Source: Spirochaetota bacterium
Lineage (GTDB): Bacteria; Spirochaetota; Spirochaetia; DTKZ01
Assembly: GCA_026418195.1 (NCBI GenBank)
Contig: JAOABU010000052.1
Coordinates: 1-32,522, forward strand
Direction: 5' to 3'
DNA length: 32,522 nt
The notes beneath the pieces were generated by a model, which did not search any database, had not been told where the DNA came from, and was given only the letters and a program-made list of their open reading frames with translations. Positions 1 through 8,232 of the stretch are shown here, piece after piece. The number at the start of each line of letters is the position of its first letter. The stretch's first letter is position 1. The position numbers and the translations under genes were made by a program.

Positions 1-30
1 TTAAAACTCATTTAGTAGCGAGGAGACAGT

Positions 31-285
31 ATGGCAGATACTTCGGAAGTTCTTGGCCGAATCGGTATGGATTCTTCGGGAATAGCAAAGGTACGGGAAC
101 CAATCTTTGTGAGCCTTTCTTCCTTTAAAAAATCCAAATACTTGGATATCCGGAAATACTACGAAAAGGATGGGCAATGGCTTCCTTCCCAAAAGGGAAT
201 CACGCTCCATGGAGAACAGTTCGCAGAACTTTTGAAGATTCTCGAGAATAACAAAGAAAAGATCGATCGATGGCTTGCCAGTTAG
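31..285 (+). CDS. PC4/p15-family ssDNA-binding transcriptional coactivator homologue (YdbC-like)
   Basis: This 84-residue protein carries the PC4 core: a beta strand with VSLSSFK, then KYLDIRKYYEKDGQW, then a PSQKGITL strand followed by a C-terminal helix (residues 26-80). Family members form dimers that bind single-stranded DNA. The eukaryotic protein is a transcription coactivator, and the bacterial role is poorly defined. The start is set by ATG at 31 with AGGAG at 21-25, five bases upstream. It is the first plus-strand gene in the window and lies about 150 bp ahead of the cyclase gene. Its own promoter is probably outside the window. Family assignment is firm; cellular role is unknown. 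Confidence 0.85.
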   Translation: MADTSEVLGRIGMDSSGIAKVREPIFVSLSSFKKSKYLDIRKYYEKDGQWLPSQKGITLHGEQFAELLKILENNKEKIDRWLAS

Positions 286-378
286 CCGGGCAGACATCGT
301 GAAGAACGAAATCCATCTCAACCCTCGTGGGTCTCACAAGCCCTAGATGCCTGAAAGAAAAAATTTCCGCTCAAAATA

Positions 379-407
379 TTGATTTTCCAAAGCGGTTCTA
401 CTACAGT
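379..407 (+). promoter_or_regulatory. Possible sigma70 promoter for the cyclase gene
   Basis: TTGATT (379-384) and TACAGT (402-407) are separated by 17 bp, each matching consensus at four of six positions. Transcription would start near 414 and give a leader of about 24 nt. This is a weak match, proposed only because the 150-bp gap upstream of the cyclase gene holds nothing else recognisable. Confidence 0.3.
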
Positions 408-437
408 TTCTGTATAGAAAAATAAAAGGTATAGTAA

Positions 438-2120
438 ATGAAAACGAATCAATTAAACCCAAGTACGATTGTATCTTTATGTAAAGAGATCCTTCGTAGA
501 AATGCAGGACGACCCCAGTATGCAACCCTCACAGTGCGAGAACTATTAGCGGCAACAGGGGTAAATCCGAATGTTGATCCAGAACTACAATCAATACTGG
601 CTGAACTCACCAGGGATCAGCCTCAAGAAACCCTCTCGTTAGAACAAACTCTTCCCATCGATACTTCTCCGGAAGAACAATTTCGAAAGGAAATCATTGA
701 TTTCTACATTCCCAAGCAACTGGTAGACGCTATTATTGCGAATGGAGGAATTCCAAAAGATTCCATAGAAACGCAGATTGGGGTCGGGTTCATCGATGTA
801 GCCGACTATACCTTTCTTGCGAAGTTCTTGAGCCCCAAGGAAAACCAGATTCTTCTAAACGGCCTGTACACTGCCTTCGCCAACATCCTGAAAAAACATG
901 GTGGATATTTGAACAAAACCGAAGGGGATTCCATCATGTTCCATTTTGGGGGGCTGATCGATCCCAAAGTAAAGAATTTGAGCCATAAGGAAGCCCTACA
1001 ATACATAAGTTCAGAGCTTTTCTATACCTGTGTGGAGATGCAGAAAACCTGTGACTTGTTTAATGAAGCGAACCCAGCTTTGATTGATCAGCTCATCGAA
1101 ACAGAAGAAAAAGAGGCAGTAAAAGCTGCCTTTCAAATCATTCACTTTATGAGAAACGATTCAGTCTTGGCCAACTCTTTCAACGCCCTGTTCCAGATCC
1201 GAATCCGAATTGGAGCCAACATTGGAGAAGTAAGCATAGGGAACTTCGGCCCGCCGGGGAACAAGCGTTGGGATGTCATTGGTATCGCTGTCATCGATGC
1301 GAAGCGAATGGAATCTACGGCTCCCATCGGAGGATTGAGGATTTCCGAAGCCTTTTACAATATTCTAAACGAAAACGGAATTGTGGACAAATATTACAAG
1401 GAGTTTAAAGCCGAAGCAGAACGGAAGGGTGGATACTTCAAGGAAATAACAAAAGATGAATTGTTTCATTTCAGTTCCGTGATTCTGAAGGACAAAAAGA
1501 ATGTCACTTTTCGTACTTATTCTGTCCAGGTAAACCCATCTTTACCCGAATCCATTCAGGAGCAGATAGGGTTGCTCCTCTATAAAGGCGACATTGGTGC
1601 TGAGAAAATCGTCGAATTAGTGCAGTACTACAGAGGCAACCGACATGTAATTCGTGCCATCGAAGATTTGTTCCAGAAGAAGAATATATTCATTCGAAAG
1701 GGAAAGATCATCTTCTACATGTTTCCGAAACGATACAGACAATTCGTACACAGGATGGAGAACGACCCGAATAAATTCGAATCCTATGCGCAACGGAAAT
1801 ACCAATTATTCGATCTGATGCGAGCCTTAGGGAATTACCAGGATCAGTTAAAGCTTCCCCCACGGACCTTTGAACAAAGCACTGTATTCCGAACCTATGA
1901 TCAATATATGAATGCTGAAATTCAGCACATCAATTACCAGTACAAGCGGACCATTCGAAATGCTATCCATAACACATACTTCTTTAATGTGATTTTCCCC
2001 TTAGTCTTTAAGTCAATCAAAGCAAGCATATTGGAGTACCAGCTAGCCAAACAGAAGGAAACCGCTCCTCTTACTTTAGAAGAGGAGGAAGAAACATTAG
2101 AAGAGATCCAAGCAGTGTGA
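438..2120 (+). CDS. Class III adenylate/guanylate cyclase-domain protein
   Basis: This 560-residue soluble protein has a class III nucleotidyl cyclase domain at about residues 115-310. Visible active-site elements are D120 in GFIDVADYT (first metal ligand), D164 in NKTEGDSIMF (second metal ligand), K160 and D279 (adenine-contact positions, suggesting ATP) and R290 in AKRMEST (transition-state Arg). The usual transition-state Asn of the VN-x3-R motif is Ile286, followed by Asp287, so activity is uncertain. Flanking the domain are an N-terminal helical region (1-114) and a long C-terminal region (365-560) with no recognised domain and an acidic tail. No membrane segment is seen. The ribosome site is a weak AAGG about ten bases upstream. 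It converges on the gene ending at 2135 with a 14-bp gap. It would make cAMP if active; otherwise it may be a degenerate regulatory domain. Confidence 0.85.
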   Translation: MKTNQLNPSTIVSLCKEILRRNAGRPQYATLTVRELLAATGVNPNVDPELQSILAELTRDQPQETLSLEQTLPIDTSPEEQFRKEIIDFYIPKQLVDAIIANGGIPKDSIETQIGVGFIDVADYTFLAKFLSPKENQILLNGLYTAFANILKKHGGYLNKTEGDSIMFHFGGLIDPKVKNLSHKEALQYISSELFYTCVEMQKTCDLFNEANPALIDQLIETEEKEAVKAAFQIIHFMRNDSVLANSFNALFQIRIRIGANIGEVSIGNFGPPGNKRWDVIGIAVIDAKRMESTAPIGGLRISEAFYNILNENGIVDKYYKEFKAEAERKGGYFKEITKDELFHFSSVILKDKKNVTFRTYSVQVNPSLPESIQEQIGLLLYKGDIGAEKIVELVQYYRGNRHVIRAIEDLFQKKNIFIRKGKIIFYMFPKRYRQFVHRMENDPNKFESYAQRKYQLFDLMRALGNYQDQLKLPPRTFEQSTVFRTYDQYMNAEIQHINYQYKRTIRNAIHNTYFFNVIFPLVFKSIKASILEYQLAKQKETAPLTLEEEEETLEEIQAV

Positions 2121-2134
2121 TGGTTGATTGCTAT

Positions 2135-5059
2135 CTATCCTTTATGATTGGCAACTTCCATGATTTTTGGTGCAAGGAATAAAGCTCTCAACTCTTCCAG
2201 AGAAATGCCTATCTTCGTTGCCAATAACACTATCCCCTTCTCGCCTCCATCTATATAAGGGATACAGAGGGGCACCAAATCTTTCACAATGTTTTTTACA
2301 GAGGGATCTACACAAAATTCTTCTATCAGCGAAAACGGATACCGTATACGCAGGATGGATCCATAATTACGGAACATTCTTGCGAAATAGGGACCGTCTT
2401 CCAATTGAAAACCTTGTATAACCGTTTGGGGGAATCCCACGGAATATATTACCGAATACATGCTTTCATTTTTTCGCAATACTTGGCAGATAGGTGAGGA
2501 AAAGATCTGAGACAGTCGAACTAGAGCTTTATGGATCCCCGTTTCATCTCTTTTATAATTCCTGAAATACTGATTCAATAAGAAATAACCGTCTTCCGTA
2601 ATGTATGGTTCTACAATGGGATTTACTTGCGTTAGGGCTCCTTCCGTATGTTCCTTCTGCAAGGATTCCTCTTCTTTAGGGATCTCTCCAAAAATATCCT
2701 CCAAGGATACTTCAATCCCCTCAAAAAGATCTTCTATGCCTTTCTCTTCTGAACCCGAGTAGGTCTGTTCCCTTTCAGCACCTTTCACTACCTGATCTAC
2801 TAACCCTTTCAAGGTTTGATCCTTAGGTACCCATTCGGTTGAGAAAGTTCTTTCATCGATTTGAATGATTCCGTCGGGTTTTGTAACAATCACTTGATCC
2901 TGCTGTTCCGTCTTCTCTTCGTCCAATGTAGTTGAAGCACCCAATTCCAGATACTCGAAATACCCTTCTTCATAGAGGTTAACTAGCGAAACCGTTCCCG
3001 ATAGGGTACGTTTCCCTGTTAAACGAGGAATTGAGGCCCCTCCAAATAGATGCTTGGTTAGGAGAATTTCTCGCCGAGAAGGGAAAGTTTTTTCAGATGG
3101 TTTGGCGAAAACCTCGGTATCGCCCTCTTGAAGCTCCTCCAAGATTCCCCAATCTTCTGCTTCTTCAAGTAGTTCCACTTCTTCCGCTTCTTTCGCTTCT
3201 TCAACTTTTTCAATTTCTGCTATTTGATCGACTGCCACCCCCATTTCTCGGGTTTCCATTGACATACCAGGGCGAATCTCAAGTGCTTCGACGGCAGGAA
3301 GGGTCTCTACTTCTTCGGGTTCCTCGACTTCAGAGGGGGTAGAGACTTCTTCTACTGCCTCGATTTCCTCAAGTTTTTCAAGCTCCTCGATAAGTTCGGC
3401 CTCTTCTATTTCCTCTAGCTCTTCAACCTCTTTTACCCCTTCACCCCTACTAGCTGCCTCAACTTCCTCGGCCTCTTCAACCTCTTCCACTGCTTCAACT
3501 TCTTCAACCTCTTCAGCCTCTGAAATATCTTCAACTTCAATAGCTTCTTCGATCTCTACTACTTCTTCTGCAGCTTCTTCCAGTTCCTCTGCTTCTTCTA
3601 ATTCTCTAACTTCTTCGAGGGGGACTGCTTCCTCAGCTTCTTCGACCGACTCCACCTCCTCGAGTTCCTCTACTTCTTCTGACTCCTTCAGCTCTTTCCC
3701 TTCTCCTACCTTTTCCATTTGGGGTACTGTGGAGGGAATTGTTCTTCCTGCAGCTTTAGAAATCTTAACTTCCTCTTGTTGCTCAGTTGGAATAGGGGCT
3801 TGAGTAACTGTAATTTTCTGTAACGCTCGTTCGATTAATTCAGTCAACCGGTTCAAGTCTACTGCAGGAGATGTGGCTTGAGCTTTGTTTCCTATTACTG
3901 TCAGGATCTCATCCCAGCTCTTATCAAATAAAGATTCGAGTGTCGTTTTATCCTCTTTTTTAACTCTCCCAACTCCCTTGAGAATTTCGCTCTTCACTTC
4001 TTCCCGCCGACTCTCGAGTTCCAGTTGAATCTTTTTCCAATCAATTTCCTGATTACGCTCTAGGTATTCCCACAAAAGGTGAAGTTGTAACTTCTTGATT
4101 CGTTCACTGACAACTAACACAGGCTCTTGCTTTAGATTAAAGATAAGGAAAAAAAGTAAAAATAGGGTGATGAAGGTACAGACAAAAATAATCCCCTTCA
4201 ACGTCGTACTCAGCCCAAAAAGACTTGCTGGTTGGAACAATCCAATCTTCAAGAAGGTTGTAGGTTTACTCTCAAAAAAACGAAAAGCTTCACCGTTCTC
4301 CAGTACGAAATATGGAACTTCAGAACTACTTCCCATCCAGTACTTCTGAAGGGACTCCAATATCTGACTAGTTAGATATTGAGCCTTCAGGACGATTCCC
4401 ACTCCATCTACAAACTCAATGGTATCTCCTAAACTAAGGTCGCCATTCTTTAAAAGATAATTCTGTAGACCAAGCTTCCCCACATAGAACAGAGCATACC
4501 CTGCATGTTTCGCGTAGATATCGAAGGCTTTGAAACAGTAGATAAAAGAATTAGCCCCTGGATGGAGAATAATAGGCTCTTCAGCCGCTTTTTTCTTCAA
4601 TGTTTCCAGGAAAGTACCCGTTTCTACATCCTTCAAGTTTCGAAGTTCTATATTCGTACCTGTTTTTCTGAGCACATCTTCTGGGAACGTGCTAAAATGT
4701 ATTCGTTCAATATTGAGATCGACAAATCGAACCCCTGAAAATCCTGTCTGCTCAGCTGCAAGTTTACCGAACAGACTCTCCCGGTTAAAAATATGCTCAC
4801 GGCTTTGATTTAAAAAATAAATTGTCTTAATGAAATCCATCTCCATGATGGATTTATACTTTTCGGTATGTATTCGTAAATATTGCGAGACATGCTCACC
4901 AGTTCTTTCAAGAGTCCTTTGTATAGTTTCCTGTACCTTCACATTATAGAAATGTGTTTCCAGGTATTCAAACAATCCGAAATAAGCAGCAAAAACAAAT
5001 CCGGTGAAAGCGATGATGGTCAAGAGCAAGCTAAGGAAGAGTTTCTGAACAGAACTCAT
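2135..5059 (-). CDS. Membrane-anchored putative sensor protein with a long Glu-rich repeat tract
   Basis: I do not recognise a named family for this 974-residue protein. Visible order: membrane segment (about 6-28); extracytoplasmic region (about 29-285) beginning with long helices and including GFSGVRFVDLN, reminiscent of Cache sensor domains; second membrane segment (about 289-308); charged helical region (315-415); extremely Glu-rich tract (about 458-640) of repeated EEVEE, EELEE and EEAEE units; less biased linker; and a compact C-terminal region (about 815-974) with LVPLCIPYIDGGEKGIVLL that might be GAF-like. No kinase, cyclase, GGDEF or methyl-accepting motif is visible. The start ATG has AGGAG ten bases upstream. 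The gene follows the rplQ terminator, so it is likely a separate transcription unit. Domain names are inference. Confidence 0.8.
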   Translation of the reverse strand: MSSVQKLFLSLLLTIIAFTGFVFAAYFGLFEYLETHFYNVKVQETIQRTLERTGEHVSQYLRIHTEKYKSIMEMDFIKTIYFLNQSREHIFNRESLFGKLAAEQTGFSGVRFVDLNIERIHFSTFPEDVLRKTGTNIELRNLKDVETGTFLETLKKKAAEEPIILHPGANSFIYCFKAFDIYAKHAGYALFYVGKLGLQNYLLKNGDLSLGDTIEFVDGVGIVLKAQYLTSQILESLQKYWMGSSSEVPYFVLENGEAFRFFESKPTTFLKIGLFQPASLFGLSTTLKGIIFVCTFITLFLLFFLIFNLKQEPVLVVSERIKKLQLHLLWEYLERNQEIDWKKIQLELESRREEVKSEILKGVGRVKKEDKTTLESLFDKSWDEILTVIGNKAQATSPAVDLNRLTELIERALQKITVTQAPIPTEQQEEVKISKAAGRTIPSTVPQMEKVGEGKELKESEEVEELEEVESVEEAEEAVPLEEVRELEEAEELEEAAEEVVEIEEAIEVEDISEAEEVEEVEAVEEVEEAEEVEAASRGEGVKEVEELEEIEEAELIEELEKLEEIEAVEEVSTPSEVEEPEEVETLPAVEALEIRPGMSMETREMGVAVDQIAEIEKVEEAKEAEEVELLEEAEDWGILEELQEGDTEVFAKPSEKTFPSRREILLTKHLFGGASIPRLTGKRTLSGTVSLVNLYEEGYFEYLELGASTTLDEEKTEQQDQVIVTKPDGIIQIDERTFSTEWVPKDQTLKGLVDQVVKGAEREQTYSGSEEKGIEDLFEGIEVSLEDIFGEIPKEEESLQKEHTEGALTQVNPIVEPYITEDGYFLLNQYFRNYKRDETGIHKALVRLSQIFSSPICQVLRKNESMYSVIYSVGFPQTVIQGFQLEDGPYFARMFRNYGSILRIRYPFSLIEEFCVDPSVKNIVKDLVPLCIPYIDGGEKGIVLLATKIGISLEELRALFLAPKIMEVANHKG
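3139..3689 (-). repeat. Glu-rich coding repeat tract
   Basis: On the minus strand this encodes residues about 458-640 of the membrane protein, dominated by GAA/GAG with GTT, GCT, CTT and GCA codons in imperfect short units such as EEVEELEEVE. The DNA is correspondingly purine-rich on the coding strand. The units are degenerate rather than exact, so it is a low-complexity protein segment rather than a perfect tandem repeat. Confidence 0.8.
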
Positions 5060-5075
5060 GAACTCACATATCTCC

Positions 5076-5115
5076 TGAACTTTCTATATATATAATATCG
5101 GCTTTTTCATAATTA
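5076..5115 (-). promoter_or_regulatory. Possible promoter for the Glu-rich membrane protein gene
   Basis: The 68 bases between the rplQ terminator and the next gene contain a run of alternating TA (TATATATATA, minus strand) preceded at about 16-18 bp by TTAATT. This could serve as -10 and -35 elements. The match is loose and rests partly on the need for a promoter after the strong terminator. Confidence 0.3.
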
Positions 5116-5127
5116 ACATAGAGCAAT

Positions 5128-5155
5128 AAAAAAAGCCACCATACTGGTGGCTTTT
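5128..5155 (-). terminator. Intrinsic terminator ending the ribosomal protein operon
   Basis: A perfect 10-bp stem (AAAAGCCACC at 5131-5140 with GGTGGCTTTT at 5146-5155) encloses a 5-nt loop. On the minus strand it is followed by further Ts, giving a TTTTTTT tract. It lies 21 bases after the rplQ stop codon and closes the long S10-spc-alpha run. Confidence 0.92.
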
Positions 5156-5176
5156 ATCCATATTGTATGAACTGGA

Positions 5177-5596
5177 TTATTCGTTTTCTTTCTTTTCTTC
5201 TTCCTTTGCTTTTTTCGGTTTCTTCTTGAGTTCCAAGGGTTTCCGTTCTACTAGTTCCAAAAGAACCATTTCACTGGCATCACCTTCCCTCTGACCGAGC
5301 TTTAAGATTCTCGTATACCCACCCGGTCTTGAGGCAAAACGAGGTGCGATGTCCTTAAAAAGTTTTGAAAGAACAGATTTTTCATGTATCCGTTTTGCTA
5401 CAATTCGACGATTATGGACAGTATCGACCTTTGCCCGAGTGATGAGTTTTTCTGCTATACGTCGGATTTCCCTAGCCTTTGCTTTGGTAGTTTTTATCCG
5501 TTCATACTTGAACAAGGAAATTACCATATTTCTTATTAGAGCTTTTCGATGCCCCGTTCTTCTACTAAGGGGATTAAAACCGATTTTATGCTTCAT
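5177..5596 (-). CDS. rplQ: 50S ribosomal protein L17
   Basis: L17 lies near the peptide exit side of the large subunit. The 139-residue protein begins [20 protein letters not shown], a diagnostic L17 start, and continues with [19 protein letters not shown]. The C-terminal 25 or so residues are a Lys/Glu-rich extension ([12 protein letters not shown]). Its ATG overlaps the end of rpoA by 11 nt, implying translational coupling, and AAGGAAG upstream serves as ribosome site. It is the last gene of the operon, just before the terminator at 5128-5155. Lengths of 116-140 residues are usual. Confidence 0.98.
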   Translation of the reverse strand: MKHKIGFNPLSRRTGHRKALIRNMVISLFKYERIKTTKAKAREIRRIAEKLITRAKVDTVHNRRIVAKRIHEKSVLSKLFKDIAPRFASRPGGYTRILKLGQREGDASEMVLLELVERKPLELKKKPKKAKEEEKKENE

Positions 5597-6647
5597 GGGT
5601 TTCTTCCTTCTTCCTCTGTTTTACAGTTTTCAATGCTTTCTTCAAGGCCGCATAATCTGTCATACCAAGGCTCAAATTCCATTCCTGCAGTTTCTCTTTT
5701 ATTTCCTGTAAGGACTTTTTTCCGAAATTCCTAGTCTTGGCTATCTCTTCCTCCGTTCGCATGGTTAAATCACCGATGGTACGTATGTTCGCATTTTTCA
5801 AACAATTACTGGATCGGACAGACAATTCCAATTCTTCAACTGGAGTTTCGAGTAGCTTGCGAATCCCCTCTTCCTCTTCGTCCGCATCCCCTCCCCCAAA
5901 TATGGAATCTTCATCGAAATTGATGAAGATCGTGAAGTGATCTTTAGCAATTTTTGCAGCCTCTGCAACGGCATCTTCAGGGGTAATGGTTCCATTCGTC
6001 CAGACTTCCAATGTTAATTTATCGTAATCCGAACGCTGACCTACTCGGGTATCTTCGACCATATACTTCACTTTCTTTATCGGGGAAAAAATAGCATCCA
6101 TCGGTATAGTGCCTATGATTTCGATATACTTTTCATTTAGTTCGGCTGGCACATACCCTCTTCCCAAATCAATCTGGATTTCCATTTCAAAATTGGCATC
6201 TTCCATAGTTGATGCGATATGATGATCTTTATTCAGAACCTCTACCGCTTCATCTACTTCTAAGTCTGCCCCTTTGAGTTCTTTTTTCCCTTTTACCTCT
6301 ACCAGAATCGTTTTTTGTTCCAACTCATCCTTAAGTCTAAGATTCAGAAGTTTTAGGTTATTTAATAAATCTGGAGTATCTTCTACAACTCCAGGGATCG
6401 CTTCGAATTCGCTAGATAATACATGAGGAGTGCCTTCTGCATCATAACAGGTGATCCTTACCGCTGTAATGGCATAGCCCTGTATAGATGAGAGCAAAAT
6501 GCGGCGAAGCGTGTTCCCAATCGTCGTACCATATCCTCGTTCGAAGGGATAAGCGATGAACTTTCCGTAGTTCGGTGAGGATTCGCTGTGCTCAAAGATA
6601 ATTCCCTTCGGTCTCTTAAAACCTTTTAATAGGTTCTTGCGCGCCAT
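5586..6647 (-). CDS. rpoA: DNA-directed RNA polymerase alpha subunit
   Basis: Alpha dimerises to nucleate polymerase assembly, and its C-terminal domain contacts UP-element DNA and activators. The 353-residue protein has the dimerising N-terminal domain (about 25-245, with [15 protein letters not shown]) and the C-terminal domain (about 268-340, with [12 protein letters not shown] and [14 protein letters not shown]). R278, N281, G309 and K311 match DNA-contact residues of E. coli (R265, N268, G296, K298). The interdomain linker is acidic (DADEEEEG), and the protein is somewhat longer than the E. coli subunit. The start [10 protein letters not shown] is typical of spirochaetes. GAGGAG precedes the ATG; the gene follows rpsD by 9 nt and overlaps rplQ. 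Confidence 0.98.
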   Translation of the reverse strand: MARKNLLKGFKRPKGIIFEHSESSPNYGKFIAYPFERGYGTTIGNTLRRILLSSIQGYAITAVRITCYDAEGTPHVLSSEFEAIPGVVEDTPDLLNNLKLLNLRLKDELEQKTILVEVKGKKELKGADLEVDEAVEVLNKDHHIASTMEDANFEMEIQIDLGRGYVPAELNEKYIEIIGTIPMDAIFSPIKKVKYMVEDTRVGQRSDYDKLTLEVWTNGTITPEDAVAEAAKIAKDHFTIFINFDEDSIFGGGDADEEEEGIRKLLETPVEELELSVRSSNCLKNANIRTIGDLTMRTEEEIAKTRNFGKKSLQEIKEKLQEWNLSLGMTDYAALKKALKTVKQRKKEETHEA

Positions 6648-6656
6648 TTATACTCC

Positions 6657-7292
6657 TCACTTAGAATAGAGCTCGACGATCAATTGCTCTTTGATATCCA
6701 TCATATCGGTCAAATCGCTTCTTCGAGGTATAGCCTTGAAGGTCCCCATCATGGTGTCCGGGTTAACCTCTAACCATGGGGCTACACCAGATCGTGTATA
6801 CTCTTTTAAGCTTTCTTTTACGGATAGCAACTTTTTTCCTTTTTCGGATATTTCCACACGGTCATTAGGTTTCAGCAGGTACGAGGGAATATTGACCCGT
6901 TTCCCATTCACCAGTACATGTCCGTGGGACACTAATTGCCTAGCTTGTTTTCTCGAACAAGCAAATCTCATTCTATATACTACATTATCTAACCGTCGTT
7001 CCAAGAGCATGAAAAGATTTTCACCTGTTTTGCCAGGCAATTTTGTTGCCTTGAAAAAGGTATTCTTGAACTGTTTTTCCAGAAGACAATAGATTCGCTT
7101 CATCTTCTGCTTTTCCCGTAACTGAACGGCATAGTCGGATTTCTTTCCTACCCGCATCCGCATGGCCTTTCCCGGCGCCTGCCGTTTCTTGGAAATTGCA
7201 CATTTATCGCTATAGCAGCGTTCACCTTTCAGGAAAAGCTTGGTTCCTTCTGCCCTACATAATCTACATTGAGGGCCCGTGTATCTAGCCAT
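6657..7292 (-). CDS. rpsD: 30S ribosomal protein S4 (zinc-finger form)
   Basis: S4 is a primary 16S rRNA binder that nucleates 30S assembly. In many bacteria it represses its own operon and takes part in antitermination. The 211-residue protein keeps a complete N-terminal zinc finger (C9, C12, C26, C31) and has the S4 RNA-binding domain near residues 100-165 (RLDNVVYRMRFACSRKQARQLVSHGHVLVNGKR region). It sits between rpsK and rpoA, the ancestral alpha-operon place. The start is ATG with GGGAGATAGG upstream. Confidence 0.98.
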   Translation of the reverse strand: MARYTGPQCRLCRAEGTKLFLKGERCYSDKCAISKKRQAPGKAMRMRVGKKSDYAVQLREKQKMKRIYCLLEKQFKNTFFKATKLPGKTGENLFMLLERRLDNVVYRMRFACSRKQARQLVSHGHVLVNGKRVNIPSYLLKPNDRVEISEKGKKLLSVKESLKEYTRSGVAPWLEVNPDTMMGTFKAIPRRSDLTDMMDIKEQLIVELYSK

Positions 7293-7306
7293 TTCTACCT
7301 ATCTCC

Positions 7307-7687
7307 CTATACTCTTCTAGCTTTTCTTGGCCTACACCCATTATGAGGAATGGGGGTGACATCACGAATGGATTTCACTTTCAGACCCAAAGCGCCTAGT
7401 GACCTAATGGCGGATTCTCTTCCTACTCCAGGACCTTTTACGAAAACATTTACTTCTCGCAAACCATTTTCCATTGCTTTTTGGGCAGCTGCTTCAGCTG
7501 TAGTCTGCGCAGCAAAGGGAGTAGATTTCTTCGCCCCTCGGAATCCTAATCCTCCTGCACTAGCCCAAGCCACCGTATTCCCTTTGAGATCTGTAATCGT
7601 GACGATGGTGTTATTGAACGTTGCTTGGATATAAACGTTCCCTTCGTAAACCGTCTTTTTTTCTTTTCTTTTCTTTACCTTAGCCAA
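7307..7687 (-). CDS. rpsK: 30S ribosomal protein S11
   Basis: S11 forms part of the 30S platform near the mRNA exit, where it contacts S7 and 16S rRNA. The 126-residue protein shows the family signatures [33 protein letters not shown] and the C-terminal [18 protein letters not shown]. The N-terminus is Lys-rich. It lies 18 nt after rpsM and 14 nt before rpsD, as in standard alpha operons. Length and motifs are ordinary. Confidence 0.98.
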   Translation of the reverse strand: MAKVKKRKEKKTVYEGNVYIQATFNNTIVTITDLKGNTVAWASAGGLGFRGAKKSTPFAAQTTAEAAAQKAMENGLREVNVFVKGPGVGRESAIRSLGALGLKVKSIRDVTPIPHNGCRPRKARRV

Positions 7688-7705
7688 GGATCATGCCCTC
7701 CGTAC

Positions 7706-8077
7706 TTACGTTGCTTTCTTCTTTCCCGCTACGGTCTTTTTCTTACCTTTGCGAGTTCGCGCATTGGTACGCGTTCTTTGGCCTCTAACCGGTAGCCCTT
7801 TTCTATGCCGAAGACCCCGGTAACATCCAATATCCATTAACCGTTTTATGTTAAGAGCTACCTCTGTTCGAAGTCGCCCTTCTACTTTGTATTCATTTTC
7901 GATGACATTCCTGAGCTCATTGATTTCTTCTGCAGTTAACTCGTTTGCCTTTCTACTTGGATCAATCTTGGTTTTCTCACAGATCTTCTTTGCCGATGAG
8001 CGACCGATTCCATAAATATATGTCAACGCAACATCCAATCTCTTGTTGGGAAGGTCTACTCCCGCGATACGAGCCAT
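7706..8077 (-). CDS. rpsM: 30S ribosomal protein S13
   Basis: S13 lies in the 30S head and contacts the P-site tRNA and, through bridge B1, protein L5. The 123-residue protein begins [25 protein letters not shown] and has the characteristic basic C-terminal tail after [21 protein letters not shown] lies just upstream of the ATG. It follows rpmJ by 15 nt. Confidence 0.98.
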   Translation of the reverse strand: MARIAGVDLPNKRLDVALTYIYGIGRSSAKKICEKTKIDPSRKANELTAEEINELRNVIENEYKVEGRLRTEVALNIKRLMDIGCYRGLRHRKGLPVRGQRTRTNARTRKGKKKTVAGKKKAT

Positions 8078-8092
8078 GTATGTTCCTCCTGT

Positions 8093-8206
8093 TTATCTCT
8101 GCCTTTGCTTATGTTTAGGGTTTTCGCAGATGATCCTAACCACCCCTCTCCGTTTAATCACCTTGCATTTATCACAGATTCGTTTCACACTAACTCTAAC
8201 TTTCAT
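8093..8206 (-). CDS. rpmJ: 50S ribosomal protein L36 (zinc-binding form)
   Basis: This 37-residue gene begins [20 protein letters not shown] and ends in [12 protein letters not shown]11, C14, C27 and H32 form the intact zinc ribbon of the C+ paralogue. L36 binds 23S rRNA near the L7/L12 stalk base. It starts 26 nt after the secY stop codon and ends 15 nt before rpsM. In many bacteria adk, map and infA lie between secY and this gene; here they are absent. Confidence 0.97.
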   Translation of the reverse strand: MKVRVSVKRICDKCKVIKRRGVVRIICENPKHKQRQR

Positions 8207-8232
8207 AGTCTCCATTCCTCACTTGTTGTTCC

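Noticed and set aside
3031-3342. Plus-strand ORF rich in Leu and Pro
   Set aside because: It is the complement of the Glu-rich tract, whose repeated codons leave open frames on the other strand.
3139-3689. CRISPR array or tandem DNA repeat
   Set aside because: The repeats are imperfect, in-frame and Glu-coding, with no spacer structure.
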